The notes under the pieces are model-generated. The model saw only the letters and a list, made by a program, of their open reading frames with translations, had not been told where the DNA came from and made no database searches. This document shows positions 5,316-6,649 of a stretch of DNA of 6,649 nt, piece after piece. Each line of letters begins with the position of its first letter. The first letter of the stretch is position 1. The stretch is from JAFGRR01 sp964499235 (GTDB taxonomy: Bacteria; Planctomycetota; Phycisphaerae; UBA1845; Fen-1342): NCBI GenBank assembly GCA_964499235.1, contig CAZCKC010000166.1, forward strand, positions 1 through 6,649, read 5' to 3'. A program made the position numbers and the translations under genes.

Positions 5316-6124
5316 CGTATTTCGAAGCCCTGGTCCTCGGCATCGTCGAGGGCCTGACCGAGTTTCTGCCGGTGTCGAGCACCGGGCACATGATCCTGGC
5401 CAACGCGGCGCTCGGGGTCGACCCGACGACCAGCACGGTCAAGGTGTTCCTGTTCGTCAGCCAGATCGGCGCCATCCTCGCGGTGGTGGTGTATTTCTGG
5501 CGCGACTTGTGGCGGCGGGCCGTGAGCTTTCGCCCGGCCGAATGGAAGACGCACCTGGCGACGAAGCTGCTGGTGGCTTTTCTGCCGAGCGTCGTGGCCG
5601 GCCTGCTGCTCAACGAGATCATGGAGGTCTACCTGGAGCGGGCGCTGCCGGTGGCGATCGCGCTGATCGTCGGCGCGTTCTTCATCGAGCTGATCGATCG
5701 CAAGGCGCGCCGGCAGGGCCAGATGACGCTCGACGACGTCACGTTCAAGCAGGCGCTGATCGTCGGGCTGGCGCAGGTGATCAGCATCATCCCGGGAACG
5801 TCGCGGGCCGGCGCGACGATCATGGGCGGGATGGCCGCCGGGCTGACGCCGAAGGTCGCGGCCGAGTTCTCGTTCTACCTGGCGATCCCGACGATGTTCG
5901 CGGCCGGCGGCTTTCGGCTGGTGACGAACTACGGCGAGCTGGCGCGCGAGGACTTCGGCGTGATCGGCTTCGGCACCGCGGTCGCGTTCGGGGTGGCGCT
6001 GCTGGTGGTGGCCGGCTTCATGGGCTTCGTGAAGCGCTACCGGTTCACGGTCTTCGCAATCTACCGCGTCATCATCGGAGCCCTCGTCCTACTGGCGCTC
6101 CAGCAAGGCTGGATCACGAACTGA
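5312..6124 (+). CDS. uppP: Undecaprenyl-diphosphatase (bacitracin-resistance protein)
   Basis: UppP/BacA is a polytopic inner-membrane phosphatase that converts undecaprenyl diphosphate to undecaprenyl phosphate. This recycles the lipid carrier for peptidoglycan and surface glycans, and raised levels confer bacitracin resistance. The protein has 270 residues against 273 in E. coli. The first catalytic region EGLTEFLPVSSTGH is complete (Glu13, Glu17, Ser22-Ser23, His26). The second, PGTSRAGATIMGG (161-173), keeps the active-site Ser164-Arg165 but has Ala166 where the family consensus PGxSRS normally has Ser. Further family segments are IGAILAVVVYFWR, AEFSFYLAIPTM and the C-terminal RFTVFAIYRVIIG. 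About seven or eight membrane segments are visible. The GTG start gives the family's normal N-terminus (TYFEALVLGIVEGLTEF) and overlaps the pgpA stop by four bases (GTGA), indicating translational coupling as the third gene of the operon. Confidence 0.93.
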   Translation: MTYFEALVLGIVEGLTEFLPVSSTGHMILANAALGVDPTTSTVKVFLFVSQIGAILAVVVYFWRDLWRRAVSFRPAEWKTHLATKLLVAFLPSVVAGLLLNEIMEVYLERALPVAIALIVGAFFIELIDRKARRQGQMTLDDVTFKQALIVGLAQVISIIPGTSRAGATIMGGMAAGLTPKVAAEFSFYLAIPTMFAAGGFRLVTNYGELAREDFGVIGFGTAVAFGVALLVVAGFMGFVKRYRFTVFAIYRVIIGALVLLALQQGWITN

Positions 6125-6128
6125 GTGG

Positions 6129-6156
6129 CGGCACGCGTTGCCGGTACGATGCCGGC
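6129..6156. repeat. Overlapping small hairpins after uppP
   Basis: Two GC-rich 5-bp hairpins compete here: CGGCA/TGCCG (6129-6133, 6139-6143) and GCCGG/CCGGC (6140-6144, 6152-6156). They lie a few bases after the uppP stop codon. No T-run follows, so they are not convincing intrinsic terminators, but nothing else in the uppP-transposase gap looks like a transcript end. Confidence 0.25.
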
Positions 6157-6206
6157 CGACCCACGTCCGCTAGCAGTCCGCCGCGGAAGTCGATTTCGGG
6201 CGGGTT

Positions 6207-6649
6207 TCAGGCGGCCGGGCGGATGATGTGGTCAGGTCGCGTCGGCCGACCGGTCGGCGGCAGGTTGCCGGCCCAGCGGCGTAGCGGCATCAGCAGGGCC
6301 GTACCGAGCGCGCCCAGAGGCCGCCACAGCGCGCGCAGCCGCCGCGTGGCCGCGGCCCGGGCGTCCGCCCAGCCCCGCGGCGTCCCAAAGCCGGTCAACT
6401 TCCGCATGATCAAGCCCAGGTTGAACGCCGCCGTGTGGATCAGGTAACGCTTGGCGATGTTCGCCCGCCCCCGCAGGTACACCCGCCGCATGCCGCCGTC
6501 GTCCAGCACGTGCTCGAAGCTCCGCTCGACACGCTCGGCCCGCTTGCGCTGCAACTGCTTGGAGCGCCGCCCGCGGCGCCGTCGCCGGTTGCGGTACACC
6601 GCCCGCTGGGCCCGCCGCTTGCCGACCCGCGCTGCCGGATGCTTCGCCG
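6207..6649 (-). mobile_element. DDE transposase, C-terminal 146 residues, 5' end outside window
   Basis: The minus-strand frame is open from the window edge (6647) to the TGA at 6209-6207. It encodes the C-terminal part of an insertion-sequence transposase of the DDE type, resembling IS1182/IS5-like enzymes. After a very Arg-rich stretch (RNRRRRRGRRSKQ), the family's C-terminal signature appears as RKRAERVERSFEHVLD, followed by GGMRRVYLRGRANIAKRYLIH and FNLGLIMRKLTGFGTPR. The Glu in VERSF is the likely third residue of the catalytic DDE triad; the two Asp residues would lie outside the window. The GTG at 6599 is an internal codon, not a start. The last ~45 residues (LRALWRPLGALGTALL onward) are a less typical tail. 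The gene converges on uppP with an 82-base gap that must contain the end of the element. Whether the copy is intact cannot be judged. Confidence 0.8.

Noticed and set aside
4499..5554. Minus-strand frames running through the N gap and across pgpA/uppP
   Set aside because: They are open only because Ns are translated as X, and they oppose two genes with strong family motifs.
1..6649. CRISPR arrays, tRNA, rRNA or riboswitches
   Set aside because: No regularly spaced repeats, cloverleaf-like sequence, rRNA motif or recognisable aptamer was seen on either strand by eye; small RNAs cannot be excluded.

Overview
The window is GC-rich (the genes mostly use C- or G-ending codons) and most likely comes from a member of the Planctomycetota, perhaps Phycisphaerae or a related lineage. 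The best indicator is the C-terminal pair of dockerin-type repeats in the secreted protein at 1917-3602. Their GDLNCDG / FFDIDPFV wording is, from memory, characteristic of planctomycete secreted proteins. The lineage is an inference from motif style and cannot be proved here. A run of 100 Ns flanked by an exact 51-bp duplication shows this is a draft scaffold, probably metagenome-assembled or short-read.

Layout. (1) 1-1724, plus strand: two overlapping extended-SDR nucleotide-sugar genes. The first is cut by the window start; the second is a close match to GDP-L-fucose synthase. They look like the tail of a surface-glycan cluster lying to the left. (2) 1725-1916: a convergent intergenic region with several short hairpins and a candidate terminator for the minus-strand gene. 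(3) 1917-3602, minus strand: an exported protein with a CARDB-like beta domain, an HExxH zinc-protease core with a Met-turn, a probable beta-sandwich and two dockerin-type repeats. (4) 3603-3891: a divergent intergenic region with candidate promoters facing both ways and a 7-bp inverted repeat between them. (5) 3892-6124, plus strand: a compact operon pgsA - pgpA - uppP. (6) 6125-6206: a short spacer with weak hairpins. (7) 6207-6649, minus strand: the C-terminal end of a DDE transposase, running off the window.

How the genes work together. PgsA makes phosphatidylglycerophosphate from CDP-diacylglycerol and glycerol-3-phosphate, and PgpA dephosphorylates it to phosphatidylglycerol. UppP dephosphorylates undecaprenyl diphosphate so that the lipid carrier for wall and surface glycans can be reused. 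The left-hand SDR genes would supply activated sugars for such glycans. Apart from the transposase, the whole window therefore fits an envelope-biogenesis and cell-surface theme.

The pgpA reading frame appears broken, but only because of the scaffold gap: removing one 51-bp copy plus the 100 Ns (151 bases) restores a single 186-residue protein. I found no convincing undescribed multi-gene system. The most distinctive object is the dockerin-tagged protease, which has Asp at the third zinc-ligand position.
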